A stretch of DNA of 64,000 bases from Nitrospirota bacterium (GTDB lineage Bacteria > Nitrospirota > Nitrospiria > Nitrospirales > UBA8639). This document shows positions 37,360 through 46,137 of this stretch, one piece after another. Position numbers and translations under genes: made by a program. Numbering within the stretch: the stretch's first letter is position 1; each line of letters begins with the position of its first letter. The stretch spans positions 58,598 to 122,597 of the forward strand of contig RFGF01000014.1 of assembly GCA_003695915.1 (NCBI GenBank). The letters run 5' to 3'. The notes below the pieces were generated by a model. The model was not told the DNA's origin. It searched no databases and worked only from the letters and a program-made list of their open reading frames with translations.

Positions 37360-38355
37360 TCAGTGAGCGCCCTTATCCTTATCGGCACGGATCGCCGCAT
37401 ACGTTCGGCGCATCCCTTCTTCCAGCGTGATACGGGGATCGAAGCCCAACAGCCTTTTCGCCCTGGCAATGTCGAAGCTCGTATTGTTGGTAAAAAATTT
37501 CAATGAGCGTTCGGAAATCGGCGGCTCCTTGCCCATGCTCAAAAAAAGACGCTCGATGATCCGGCAAAGCAGGCGCATCGGGCCGAGCGGGATCGTTAAA
37601 CGCGGGGCCCTGACACCAGCGACCTTGGCCATCGTTTCGATCAATTCTTTGATGGTCACTGCACGATGATCGCCCAGAATGAAGACTTGACCCGGCGGTC
37701 CTTGATACTCGCTCGCAAGATGAAACCCCTCCACCATATCGGAAATGTAGATACAATGGCGAAGCGCCTCGCCGGAGCCGACGTAAAAAAACCGGCCCTT
37801 TTGAACCGTCCGAAAGAGCTTTTCGGTCCGCGGACAACCGGGGCCATACACCCATACAGGGCGCACGATTACCACGGGATAGCCGGTTTGTTCGGCATAG
37901 GCCCGTACCGCCCGCTCGCCCTCCAGCTTGGTTCGCTCATAGACCAGATCGGGATGGCACAGCGAGTCCTCATTGGCCGGAGGATGGTGAATTTCGCCAT
38001 GGACGCCGACGCTGCTGCAGTGAATGAATCGCTTCACCCCTGTGCGATGCGCCGCTTCCACCAACCACCGGGCGGCATCACGATTGATGGCCAGATAATC
38101 GGATTCCGGGAGCGCCACATCCAGATGCGCGCTGGCAAGATGAAAGACGAGGTCTCTACCTTCCATGGCTTTGCTCAAGGCCTGGCGATCCCGGATATCG
38201 GCTTTGACGATTTCTAAACCAGGATACCGCGCAGCCAGTGACCGGAGTTTGGTATCCGCAAGATCCACCGCGCAGACCGCTCTTCCGCGCGCCAACTGAT
38301 CCTCTACGAGATGCGCACCGATAAAGCCGTTGGCCCCGGTCACCAGCACGTTCAT
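37360..38355 (-). CDS. NAD(P)-dependent sugar epimerase/dehydratase (extended SDR)
   Basis: About 331 residues from the ATG at 38353-38355, which overlaps the stop of the methyltransferase gene (ATGA). Rossmann motif TGANGFIGAHLVE at the N-terminus, DLADTKLRSL and ADIRDRQAL for cofactor binding, CSSVGVHGEIH with the catalytic Ser, and YERTKLEGE with the Tyr-x3-Lys pair. RPVWVYGPG and HCIYISDMVEGFHLA are typical of nucleotide-sugar epimerases and 3-beta-HSD-like reductases. It would remodel a nucleotide sugar in the cytoplasm; the specific reaction cannot be assigned. Confidence 0.88.
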   Translation of the reverse strand: MNVLVTGANGFIGAHLVEDQLARGRAVCAVDLADTKLRSLAARYPGLEIVKADIRDRQALSKAMEGRDLVFHLASAHLDVALPESDYLAINRDAARWLVEAAHRTGVKRFIHCSSVGVHGEIHHPPANEDSLCHPDLVYERTKLEGERAVRAYAEQTGYPVVIVRPVWVYGPGCPRTEKLFRTVQKGRFFYVGSGEALRHCIYISDMVEGFHLASEYQGPPGQVFILGDHRAVTIKELIETMAKVAGVRAPRLTIPLGPMRLLCRIIERLFLSMGKEPPISERSLKFFTNNTSFDIARAKRLLGFDPRITLEEGMRRTYAAIRADKDKGAH

Positions 38356-39164
38356 CGGCGCGCCTCGACCACCACGGCATAGCCCCTTGTCGGATACAGG
38401 AGCCAATCCAATTGCGAAATCAGCCAAAAGAGCGGATACACCAAGGCGTAGATCCGATAGCTTTTTTCCACAGAGCGCAGTTGTTCCTTAGTCGTGGGGG
38501 CAATCGTCCCTTCTTCCACGGGGGCTGCGCTTTTTTTCGCCAGAATTTTGACGTAGGCAAAGTTGATGACCAGCTCAAGCATTTCGGTAAAAAACTTGGA
38601 ATAGCTGCTGTTGGCGACGGGCTTGAGCCCGGCTTTTCGCGCCAGCTCCTCCAATTCCGGAATATCGAAGCCGATGCGCACATGGCCGTATTCTTTGGCC
38701 GTCATGCCGACCAGATGCTTGATCCGTACGGCCAATTTAGTTTCGTCGCCGTTCGGCGTGGTGATGATGACTTTACCGCCCGGCTTGGTCACGCGAGCGA
38801 GTTCCAGACTCACGGGAACCGGATCTTCGAGATGTTCGTGCACATCGATGCTCACAACGACATCGAACGTTTCGTCAGGAAAAGGTAGTTTCCCGCTCTC
38901 TTTGTCCAAGAAGTGCACTTTTTCCTGGAGCAGTTCTTCCATTTCGGGAATGGATTTGTCCTCGAAATCCCCCCAGGTCCAGGTGCCGCCCAGCGATCGG
39001 AGATAATAATTGGTCGCCCCATTGTTATCCCCGCAGGTTACGAGCAAACACTGCTTGCCTTGCAGGTCGCCCAAATGCTTGGCGATCGTCTTGACCTTGA
39101 GCTGTTTTTTTAACGCCTTTCGAAACATTTTGATTTGCCAGGGTTGATCTTGCGTCATCATCAT
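38352..39164 (-). CDS. Class I SAM-dependent methyltransferase
   Basis: A 270-residue protein. SAM-binding region QCLLVTCGDNNGATNYYLRS (motif I is diverged, with TCGDNNG in place of the usual GxGxG), then LPFPDETFDVVVSIDVHEHLEDP as the motif IV region and ARVTKPGGKVIITTPNGDE as the post-motif. The last 40 residues are hydrophobic (YALVYPLFWLISQLDWLLYP) and may associate with the membrane. It is the first gene of a tight pair with the epimerase. The target, perhaps a lipid-linked sugar, is not known. Confidence 0.82.
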   Translation of the reverse strand: MMMTQDQPWQIKMFRKALKKQLKVKTIAKHLGDLQGKQCLLVTCGDNNGATNYYLRSLGGTWTWGDFEDKSIPEMEELLQEKVHFLDKESGKLPFPDETFDVVVSIDVHEHLEDPVPVSLELARVTKPGGKVIITTPNGDETKLAVRIKHLVGMTAKEYGHVRIGFDIPELEELARKAGLKPVANSSYSKFFTEMLELVINFAYVKILAKKSAAPVEEGTIAPTTKEQLRSVEKSYRIYALVYPLFWLISQLDWLLYPTRGYAVVVEARR

Positions 39165-39215
39165 CTAGCCTCGCTTGTTAAAGGAGATCGATCGCATAAT
39201 CCATCAACAGGGGTC

Positions 39216-40298
39216 CTATTGAACAGCCGGGTTCGCGGTCGCATTTATGATGGTGTCCATCCATTGCACCAGGGTGTCGACGGTGGTTTCCACCGCCGCC
39301 TGATCGTAGAGATTCACGGTACCCAGCCCGGTCTCGATAGCGATGGTATTCGCATAATGATCCGAACCGTCGATCGTGGCATAGGCCTTGGGTTCGGCGA
39401 CAGCCTCGACATAGGCGCGCAAGTAACGCTGGTCTTCAGGACTTTCGCGTTCGCCGTCCAAAAACAGCACGGGCACATGGCCGGCCTGCTGGAGATGCGG
39501 GAGATAGCGTTCCATGTATCCGAACTTGACGCGTTCGAGCCAGTCCGCCTGGGTAAACCAGGCTGGATACGAATGTCCATAAACTTGCTCGTGTGTCCGT
39601 CGTGCGCGTTCCCAGAAATAGGCGAAATCTTGCCCGGATTCGATTCGTTCGCGTGTGCGTCTGGGAGGGCCAATGGCAATGATCCCTGCAATCTTGTGCG
39701 CCGCGAGACCGGTCCACATGGCCGGCGTGGCCCCACCGGAATGCCCGATTAGAAAAATCGGTGTTGGCCCTCCAGGCACCTCCCAGTTATCCAAAAACTC
39801 TACGGCTGAAGAGAGATCCGCGATCTCTGCCGGCGTAAGCGGCGGCTCGGCTTTCAAGGGATCGTCGCTTTCTCCGTGGCCCGGCGTATCGATGGTCAAC
39901 ACCACAAACCCGCGTTCGGCAAGCTGCGAGGCCAAGACGCGATACATGGCGAGCTTTCGTCCCAGCGGGGTATTGCCATGAATCAAGAGAATCTTGGCTT
40001 TTGGGGATCCTCGATGCAATCCGTAGAGCGATCCGGCGAGCATGATCCCCCGTCGATGCGGAATGGTGACAGTTTGGTCTTCTCGGCATAGACAGCCCCG
40101 AAGATTCATCCACGTCGTTCCCGTCTCGTCCAGGAATCGGATAAGTTTCCTGACTTTCCACGGCAGCCATGTTTCATCGACGATGCCGGTCGCGACCCCT
40201 CCGATCACCCCCGCGAAGAGGATGACACCGAGGACCATCCCCAAGAACAGCCAGAAAGACACTGGGCGACCTGATCTCGCCGGTGCTCCGGATTCCAT
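39216..40298 (-). CDS. Alpha/beta hydrolase with N-terminal membrane anchor
   Basis: About 360 residues. The ATG at 40296-40298 has GGAGGAA six bases upstream. A transmembrane segment (FWLFLGMVLGVILFAGVIGGV) follows the first 15 residues, so the catalytic domain is probably periplasmic. Hydrolase motifs: ILLIHGNTPLGRK (oxyanion loop), TIDTPGHGESDD, the nucleophile elbow LIGHSGGATPAMW (Ser) and DGSDHYANTI as the likely His loop. The substrate is unknown; esterase action on an acylated polymer is one option. It overlaps the end of the dehydrogenase gene by 94 bases, an unusually long overlap. Confidence 0.8.
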   Translation of the reverse strand: MESGAPARSGRPVSFWLFLGMVLGVILFAGVIGGVATGIVDETWLPWKVRKLIRFLDETGTTWMNLRGCLCREDQTVTIPHRRGIMLAGSLYGLHRGSPKAKILLIHGNTPLGRKLAMYRVLASQLAERGFVVLTIDTPGHGESDDPLKAEPPLTPAEIADLSSAVEFLDNWEVPGGPTPIFLIGHSGGATPAMWTGLAAHKIAGIIAIGPPRRTRERIESGQDFAYFWERARRTHEQVYGHSYPAWFTQADWLERVKFGYMERYLPHLQQAGHVPVLFLDGERESPEDQRYLRAYVEAVAEPKAYATIDGSDHYANTIAIETGLGTVNLYDQAAVETTVDTLVQWMDTIINATANPAVQ

Positions 40299-41887
40299 CC
40301 CAATTCCTCCCCAATCACATCTGCGCAGCGATTGAGCCATGTGTCCGACGGCCGCGCATACAATGGTAGATCCGTTCGTCTAGCAATGGCATCCTGCAGG
40401 GTCACAGCCATTTCATGACGAACAGCATAGACCAATTCCCCTGTCAAAACCGGCGCGTTTTCGAGAATGCGTTCCGCCATGTTCGGTTTTCGACAATAGG
40501 CGAGCACCGTATCGGAGTGCGCCCCGTAACTTCGGTAGAGATGCTCCTGCACATCGTGGGGCAGCGTGATGTCGTCGATTCGAATGGGGGTTCCCCGCCA
40601 ACGCTCCCACTCTTCGATCTCGCCGCCCCAAATCGGAATCGACGCCGTCCGACACGCGTCCCAGCGGCCGGTTACCCGACGGCTGATCTCGTCGACCACG
40701 CGCTCGGCGACATGCCGGGCCTCCGTAAATTTGACCCCGACCACCGTGAGCAGGCCATCCACGCCGTGCTCGCGGCGATGGTCGATCAGCCGATATTCCT
40801 TCAACAAGGGAACATCCCGGCCCGTTTGTTGTCCCTCGGCACGCGGTAACAGACCCACATTGACATGCAGTACGTCATCGGCCTCGAGTGCCAACGCTGG
40901 ATATCCGGCATTCACTTCGTCGAGAAAGTGCTGGACCTCCTCTTCGCAGACCGTCAAGGAATCGGGAGCATGCGGGAAATCGGTATGGGTCGTGCCGATC
41001 AGCGTGAGATGCCGCCAGGGAACCAGGAAAAAGAGACGTCCGCCTTTCTGAATGACGGCCTGGTCATCGCGAAAATCATACGGACTCCACACGCCGAGCG
41101 CATAGCGGGATGTCGGCTTCCGCTGAATCACGACGTTCATGGCTTTGGACCACCGCACCGTGCTGGCCCCGGGAATGCCGTTCGGTCGATGCAGGACATG
41201 ATCCACCCACGGTCCGGCAGCATTGACGACAAGCCGTGCCCGCACATCGAATTTCTCTTGTGCCAAGCGATCGAAAACTTGCACGCCATCGATGCGATGA
41301 TCGTGCCGAAGAAAGCCCGTGACTTCGACATAATTGGCAATCTGCGCGCCATACTCCGCCGCCTGGTGCAACACGCCCATGAGCAGACGCTCGGAATTCA
41401 TCAATTGACAATCCGGCCAAACGGCCCCACCTGTCAGTCCCGAGCGATCCAGTCCCGGAAACAGCTGGAGGCATTCGCGTTTGGAAAGCAGATGTCCCCC
41501 CGGCAATCGTGTCTTTGGCTGGTTCGGGGGATGTCGGTCGAATCCGATGAGATCGTTCAAACCTAAAGCGATGCGCATGACCATGCGTCCCCTGATCCCG
41601 TGGCCATGCGTCGGCAGACAAAAAAGGAGCGGTTCGATCAGATGCGGGGCAATGGTCATCATGATTCGCCGCTCGCGGATGGAGATCCGCATGCGCCGAA
41701 TGTCGAGATGCTGGAGATATCGGAATCCTCCATGAATGACCTTCAAACTATTGAACGAGGTGGCATGGCCGAAATCGCCTCGCTCGACGAGCGCGACCCG
41801 CATCCCGCGCAATGCGGCATCGCGAGCGATCGAAGCCCCGTAGATTCCTCCGCCGATCACTAGGACATCGTGCTCGGTATCGGCCAT
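40205..41887 (-). CDS. FAD-dependent glycerol-3-phosphate dehydrogenase
   Basis: About 560 residues. Oxidises glycerol 3-phosphate to dihydroxyacetone phosphate, passing electrons to quinone. FAD-binding motif DVLVIGGGIYGASIARDAALRG at the N-terminus, then VALVERGDFGHATSFNSLKVIHGGFRYL, VNAAGPWVDHVL and LTVVGVKFTEARHVAERV, all characteristic of GlpD/GlpA. The C-terminal accessory helices include GELVYAVRHEMAVTLQDAIARRTDL. The final ~30 residues (CLSGCSWGWSSVSSSS) are atypical and lie over the hydrolase start, suggesting the stop has moved downstream. ATGs at 41887, 41908 and 41923 are in frame; 41887 starts directly before the FAD motif. In this locus it may serve glycerol-phosphate metabolism linked to the polymer. 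Confidence 0.85.
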   Translation of the reverse strand: MADTEHDVLVIGGGIYGASIARDAALRGMRVALVERGDFGHATSFNSLKVIHGGFRYLQHLDIRRMRISIRERRIMMTIAPHLIEPLLFCLPTHGHGIRGRMVMRIALGLNDLIGFDRHPPNQPKTRLPGGHLLSKRECLQLFPGLDRSGLTGGAVWPDCQLMNSERLLMGVLHQAAEYGAQIANYVEVTGFLRHDHRIDGVQVFDRLAQEKFDVRARLVVNAAGPWVDHVLHRPNGIPGASTVRWSKAMNVVIQRKPTSRYALGVWSPYDFRDDQAVIQKGGRLFFLVPWRHLTLIGTTHTDFPHAPDSLTVCEEEVQHFLDEVNAGYPALALEADDVLHVNVGLLPRAEGQQTGRDVPLLKEYRLIDHRREHGVDGLLTVVGVKFTEARHVAERVVDEISRRVTGRWDACRTASIPIWGGEIEEWERWRGTPIRIDDITLPHDVQEHLYRSYGAHSDTVLAYCRKPNMAERILENAPVLTGELVYAVRHEMAVTLQDAIARRTDLPLYARPSDTWLNRCADVIGEELGWNPEHRRDQVAQCLSGCSWGWSSVSSSSRG

Positions 41888-42059
41888 ATGATGAAGGTTG
41901 CGTTGCATTGCTCCATCATCCAAGAAAATTACTTCGTGACAGGATGCCGGAAGGCATCATTAGCCACTCGGCGTTTTTTCGGTGTTGACGGTCATCGACC
42001 GTATCTAGCCATGCTTGCACGGTTCGTTCTTCCGGATCTAATGAAAAATGCCTGTGATT

Positions 42060-42827
42060 TCATTTGGTCGCCAGCGCCATGAGATGCCATCCGAACGGTC
42101 GGGTGATCGATTTGGGGACGGCATTGAAGCATTGCACAAAAATTTGATTGTACAGGAGCGCCTTTACTCCATGGTGCAACCGGGTTTTCACGGGAAAGCG
42201 TTCTGGGATGATCCGGACGCGGGCAAACGGAGCCAGGAGCACGCGAAACTCTTTAATGGAATATTTCTTAAGCACCGGGGCATCTTCATGCTCCAAGGCA
42301 ATGCCGAACAGCTGTGACATGAGATTGAGCCAGGAGTATCGATTGTACACCATCACGATGGCCTCCCCGCCCGGCTTGACGACTCGATGAATTTCTTTGA
42401 TCATCTGCGAGGCATCAGCCGTGTATTGCAGCACGCCGTGGGCATACACCATATCGAACGTGTTGTCGTCGAATTGGAGCGCCTCGCCATTCATCACCAG
42501 GAGTTCCCCGTCGACCTGCTCATGGGCAAAGTACTGTTTGGCCAGTTGAATGGAGACTTCGGCAAGATCGATCCCTGTGACGATGGCCCCGTGTTTGGCA
42601 AAGCGGATCAAATCGATTCCGACCCCGCACCCGACTTCCAGGATGCGCTTCCCCTTGTAGGCTGAGAAGTCGACGACCCGCGGAAGATAATCGAGCTTTT
42701 CGAAGCGATAGTCCGCCAGTTCCCCAAAAAATTCCCGGCTGCCGATTGGGTGCCGCGCAATTTCCAAATCGTGAATATGCTCGTTCCAATAGACCCGGAT
42801 TCGTTCGAGCAGTGCGTCGTTCTTCAC
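42060..42827 (-). CDS. Class I SAM-dependent methyltransferase
   Basis: A 255-residue methyltransferase of the UbiE/MenG-like group. Motif I KRILEVGCGVGIDLIRFAKHG near residue 65, GIDLAEVSIQLAKQYF (motif II), FDMVYAHGVLQYTADASQMIKEIHRVVKPGGEAIVMVYNRYS covers motif IV to the post-motif (split here for reading). The N-terminal region has HPIGSREFFGELADYRFEKL, as seen in surface-sugar methyltransferase relatives. No membrane spans. It lies 81 bases after the AsnB-type gene. Its target is unknown. Confidence 0.85.
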   Translation of the reverse strand: MKNDALLERIRVYWNEHIHDLEIARHPIGSREFFGELADYRFEKLDYLPRVVDFSAYKGKRILEVGCGVGIDLIRFAKHGAIVTGIDLAEVSIQLAKQYFAHEQVDGELLVMNGEALQFDDNTFDMVYAHGVLQYTADASQMIKEIHRVVKPGGEAIVMVYNRYSWLNLMSQLFGIALEHEDAPVLKKYSIKEFRVLLAPFARVRIIPERFPVKTRLHHGVKALLYNQIFVQCFNAVPKSITRPFGWHLMALATK

Positions 42828-42908
42828 CGTGCGTCCTTTCTCAATGCCAAAGGTCTCGAGCGTTTGCCTCTCCCTTTCATGTCCCGCTTCCTGCGCTTTG
42901 CGGTCTTC

Positions 42909-44804
42909 CTATGCCGCCGTCAAATAGTGATCGCGCCACATTTCGAACATCATCAAGGCCCACAGTTCATGGCTCCAATTGGCCGATCCGGCCAAATGCT
43001 CCCGCTTCATCGTCTCGACATATTCCGGATTGAATACGCCCTCTCGTTTCAAACGGTCTGAGGAGAGAACGTCCTCCATCAATGGACGGAGTTCCCTCTT
43101 CAGCCAATTTTTCATGGGAATGCTGAATCCCTCTTTTTTACGATAGAGAATCGGTGTGGGCAGCCGAGATGCCAGCGCCTTTTTGAGAAAATGTTTGGTT
43201 TCCAACCGATGGAGTTTCCAACGACTCGGCATACGGGCCGCGAATTCCACGACGCGATAGTCGAGAAACGGGGTCCGCACTTCGAGGGAATTGGCCATGC
43301 TCATCCGATCGACTTTGGTCAACACATCGTCGACCAAATAGGTTTTGATGTCGGCAAACTGATCGCGCCACAACCAATCGGCCCGAGCATGGTGCTGGAG
43401 ATAGTGAAGAAAGCGATCACAGGCATCATGATCCGCCAACGTCGCGAAAAAGTCCGGGTGATAACAGGCCTGTCGCTTTTCGTTCGAGAGAAACAGGCAC
43501 CAGCGAAAATGCTGCAATTGGGGATCGAGGCTCGCACCTTCGATGAATCGCTTGAGTTTGTTGATGAACCCTTTTTTGTGCTCCGATGGTGGAATCAGGC
43601 GGCACAGCCGGGGCATCACTCGCGTTCGCACCGCTGCAGGCAATCTCTGATAGTATCGATCCACTTGCTGAGCGACATACCATTCGTACCCGGCGAACAG
43701 CTCGTCGCCACCGTCTCCCGAAAGCGACACAGTGACCTCTTGTCGCGCCAGCTTAGACACCAGAAAGGTCGGAAAGACCGACACATCGGCAAGCGGCTCA
43801 TCCAGATACTTCAGCAATTGATGGGTGAGGTGCACGATATCGGGCTTGATAATGTGCTCGCGATGTGCCGTATGTAGCGTGGTCGCGACCTGCCGGGCAT
43901 ACGGCAGTTCATTGTAGGACGGGTCGTCAAAGCCGATGGAAAAGGTTTTGACCGGCTGATCCGTGAGTTCTTTCATGAACGCGACCACGGCGCTGGAATC
44001 CACTCCCCCGCTCAGAAAGGCGCCCAACGGCACATCGCTGATGAGCCTGAGGCGGACCGCATCTTTGAACAATGCGAGAAACTCTTCCTGCCACTCATCC
44101 CATGATGGCTTGCGGCAATCCGATTCTGCGCGCCGCTCCAGATCCCAATATCGGTGCAAGGTCACCTGGTGGTCATCGATGAGCAGCCAGTGACCGGCCG
44201 GCAACTTTCGGATCTCTCGAAAGATGGACAAGGGTGCCGGGATGTACTCGAATGTGAGAAACGTATCGAGTGCCTCGGGATCGAGGGTTGTCGTCACCTC
44301 CTTCGAAGCCAGAATCGCCTTCAATTCGGAACCGAAGACCAGGCGCCGGTCATCCAAGGCATAATACAGCGGTTTGACGCCCACCCGATCGCGCGCCAAC
44401 ATCACACGTTGCCGTTGGCTGTCCCAAATGGCAAAGGCAAACATGCCGTTGAATTTCGAGACGCATTCCGGGCCGTATTCCTCGTAGGCGTGCACGATGG
44501 TTTCCGTATCGCTGTGCGTACGGAACTTGTGGCCGCGATTTTCGAGCTCCATCCGCAAGTCCTGAAAATTATAAATCTCGCCGTTAAAGACAACCCAAAT
44601 CTGCTCGTTTTCATTAGCGATCGGTTGATGTCCACTGACCAGATCGATAACATTGAGGCGCCGCATGCCGATTCCGATCTGTCGGTCTACAAAGATGCCC
44701 TGATCATCGGGACCGCGATGGACCAGTGTTTCGCACATACGGGCTACCGTCTGATGACTGACCCGTCCTCCATCGCGATACATGAGCCCGGCTATTCCAC
44801 ACAT
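42909..44804 (-). CDS. Glutamine-dependent AsnB-type amidotransferase
   Basis: About 631 residues from the ATG at 44802-44804, which exposes Cys2 (MCGIAGLMYRDGG) and has GAAGGA seven bases upstream. Glutaminase motifs IGMRRLNVIDLVSG, NGEIYNFQDL and SDTETIVHAY; synthetase motifs SGGVDSSAVVAFM and SGDGGDELFAGYEW. Complete and probably active for glutamine-dependent amidation. It follows a glycosyltransferase gene by 99 bases and is followed by a methyltransferase. It is most like the proteins at 11.6-13.5 and 35.4-37.3 kb and unlike the two without Cys2. Confidence 0.9.
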   Translation of the reverse strand: MCGIAGLMYRDGGRVSHQTVARMCETLVHRGPDDQGIFVDRQIGIGMRRLNVIDLVSGHQPIANENEQIWVVFNGEIYNFQDLRMELENRGHKFRTHSDTETIVHAYEEYGPECVSKFNGMFAFAIWDSQRQRVMLARDRVGVKPLYYALDDRRLVFGSELKAILASKEVTTTLDPEALDTFLTFEYIPAPLSIFREIRKLPAGHWLLIDDHQVTLHRYWDLERRAESDCRKPSWDEWQEEFLALFKDAVRLRLISDVPLGAFLSGGVDSSAVVAFMKELTDQPVKTFSIGFDDPSYNELPYARQVATTLHTAHREHIIKPDIVHLTHQLLKYLDEPLADVSVFPTFLVSKLARQEVTVSLSGDGGDELFAGYEWYVAQQVDRYYQRLPAAVRTRVMPRLCRLIPPSEHKKGFINKLKRFIEGASLDPQLQHFRWCLFLSNEKRQACYHPDFFATLADHDACDRFLHYLQHHARADWLWRDQFADIKTYLVDDVLTKVDRMSMANSLEVRTPFLDYRVVEFAARMPSRWKLHRLETKHFLKKALASRLPTPILYRKKEGFSIPMKNWLKRELRPLMEDVLSSDRLKREGVFNPEYVETMKREHLAGSANWSHELWALMMFEMWRDHYLTAA

Positions 44805-44903
44805 ACGCAGTCCTTCTCGCATTCACGCCGATGCCGTCGAGGCATGTGGCTGCGCTTGTACGAGGATCGAGACATCGGTTCCAAACACATTCACTCCTGC
44901 TCG

Positions 44904-46094
44904 CTATACTGAAAGAGGGCGGGACGGGGTTTCCATCAATTGTAAGGCTTCTTCGGTCTTCCGGAGATACTGGGAAAAGCTAAACCGGCTTTCAAACACA
45001 TGACGGGCTCGCTTGCCGAGCGCCTGTCCGAGCTCTGGATCCTTCAGGATGGCGATGAGGGCATCGGCGAATGCTTCCGACTTCGGTTCAACCAACATGG
45101 CAACGTCGGCATTCAACACTTGGGTATGGGTAAACAAATTGGTTGCCACGATCGGCTTTCCGGATTGGAGATAGGCATAAATCTTCAAAGGTGTATTCGT
45201 TCCACTGATCCGCGGGGACACCAAGACATCGGCACATCGGATCGCCACCGTCACTTCTCGAGGGGGGCGCATCCCGGTAAAGCGAAACGACGACCGGCAT
45301 CCCATCCTCTCGACCTGCTCTTGGTAGCGAGCGATTTGTTCGCTTTTTCCTCCCATGAGCACAAAAACGGCATTGGGAATCTGTTCCAAGACACGATCGG
45401 CTCCAGCGATCAACACATCCAAACCTTGATACGGTTCGAAGGTTCCACTGTATAAAATGATGGGTTTGCCTTGCACATCATAGCGCGTCCGGAATTCTTC
45501 CACCTCGTCATCTGTGACCTCATCAGGATTCCCTTCGAGGACTACGTTTTCGATCATGATTTCTGGAATTGTCGGAAATTTGTGTTTGACCCACGCTTCG
45601 AGCGCTGGACATATCGTAATGACAGCCCGGCTCGAGCCAATGGCGCGATTCTCCAACCATTCGAACAGACGGATGAGCGGGGCAAAGGTCGTGTAGTCGA
45701 AATTTTTTAATTGTTGGGGAAGCGAGGAATGCATATCGTAGAGGTGAGGGAGTCGGAACCATCTGGCCAACACGATACCGAAAAAACTGGCTTCTTCATG
45801 CGAATGGATCATGTCGTATTGCTTCTTCAACAGAAGCGACATAGTCTTCCCGAGCAACAAGACATCCAACAGCAATTTTATGATCGATGGACCGATGGGG
45901 ATGTGGCGGACAAAAGGCACGCTCGGCGTGCGATAAATGGTGAGACCCGGAAGCTCGACGTTTTCACCGATATGGTATGTGACCAAGTCGACCTCGTGGC
46001 CCAAGTGAGACAATGCGCGCAACCGCCCGAGCACGCTGAATGGTGTGCCTCTTGGTTGGAAAAACGGCTGCGGAGCGATCATCAAAATTTTCAT
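44904..46094 (-). CDS. GT4 glycosyltransferase
   Basis: About 396 residues from the ATG at 46092-46094, where the GT-B Rossmann start MKILMIAPQPFFQPRGTPFS begins; the longer open frame upstream overlaps the deacetylase and is not used. Further motifs are MIHSHEEASFFGIVLA, HLYDMHSSLPQQLKNF, SGTFEPYQGLDVLIAGA, FVLMGGKSEQIARY and SPRISGTNTPLKIYAYLQSGKP in the donor half. The gene begins 43 bases after the XrtA-type deacetylase. Expected to act in the cytoplasm on the lipid-linked repeat unit. Confidence 0.88.
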   Translation of the reverse strand: MKILMIAPQPFFQPRGTPFSVLGRLRALSHLGHEVDLVTYHIGENVELPGLTIYRTPSVPFVRHIPIGPSIIKLLLDVLLLGKTMSLLLKKQYDMIHSHEEASFFGIVLARWFRLPHLYDMHSSLPQQLKNFDYTTFAPLIRLFEWLENRAIGSSRAVITICPALEAWVKHKFPTIPEIMIENVVLEGNPDEVTDDEVEEFRTRYDVQGKPIILYSGTFEPYQGLDVLIAGADRVLEQIPNAVFVLMGGKSEQIARYQEQVERMGCRSSFRFTGMRPPREVTVAIRCADVLVSPRISGTNTPLKIYAYLQSGKPIVATNLFTHTQVLNADVAMLVEPKSEAFADALIAILKDPELGQALGKRARHVFESRFSFSQYLRKTEEALQLMETPSRPLSV

Positions 46095-46137
46095 CGCACG
46101 AATGGATGCCCGTTTGTTGTCTGCCCGATGTCTCCCA

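Noticed and set aside
35436..37469. Longer start for the AsnB-type gene (37469)
   Set aside because: It would put 40 residues before Cys2, which must be N-terminal for glutaminase activity, and overlaps the epimerase gene.
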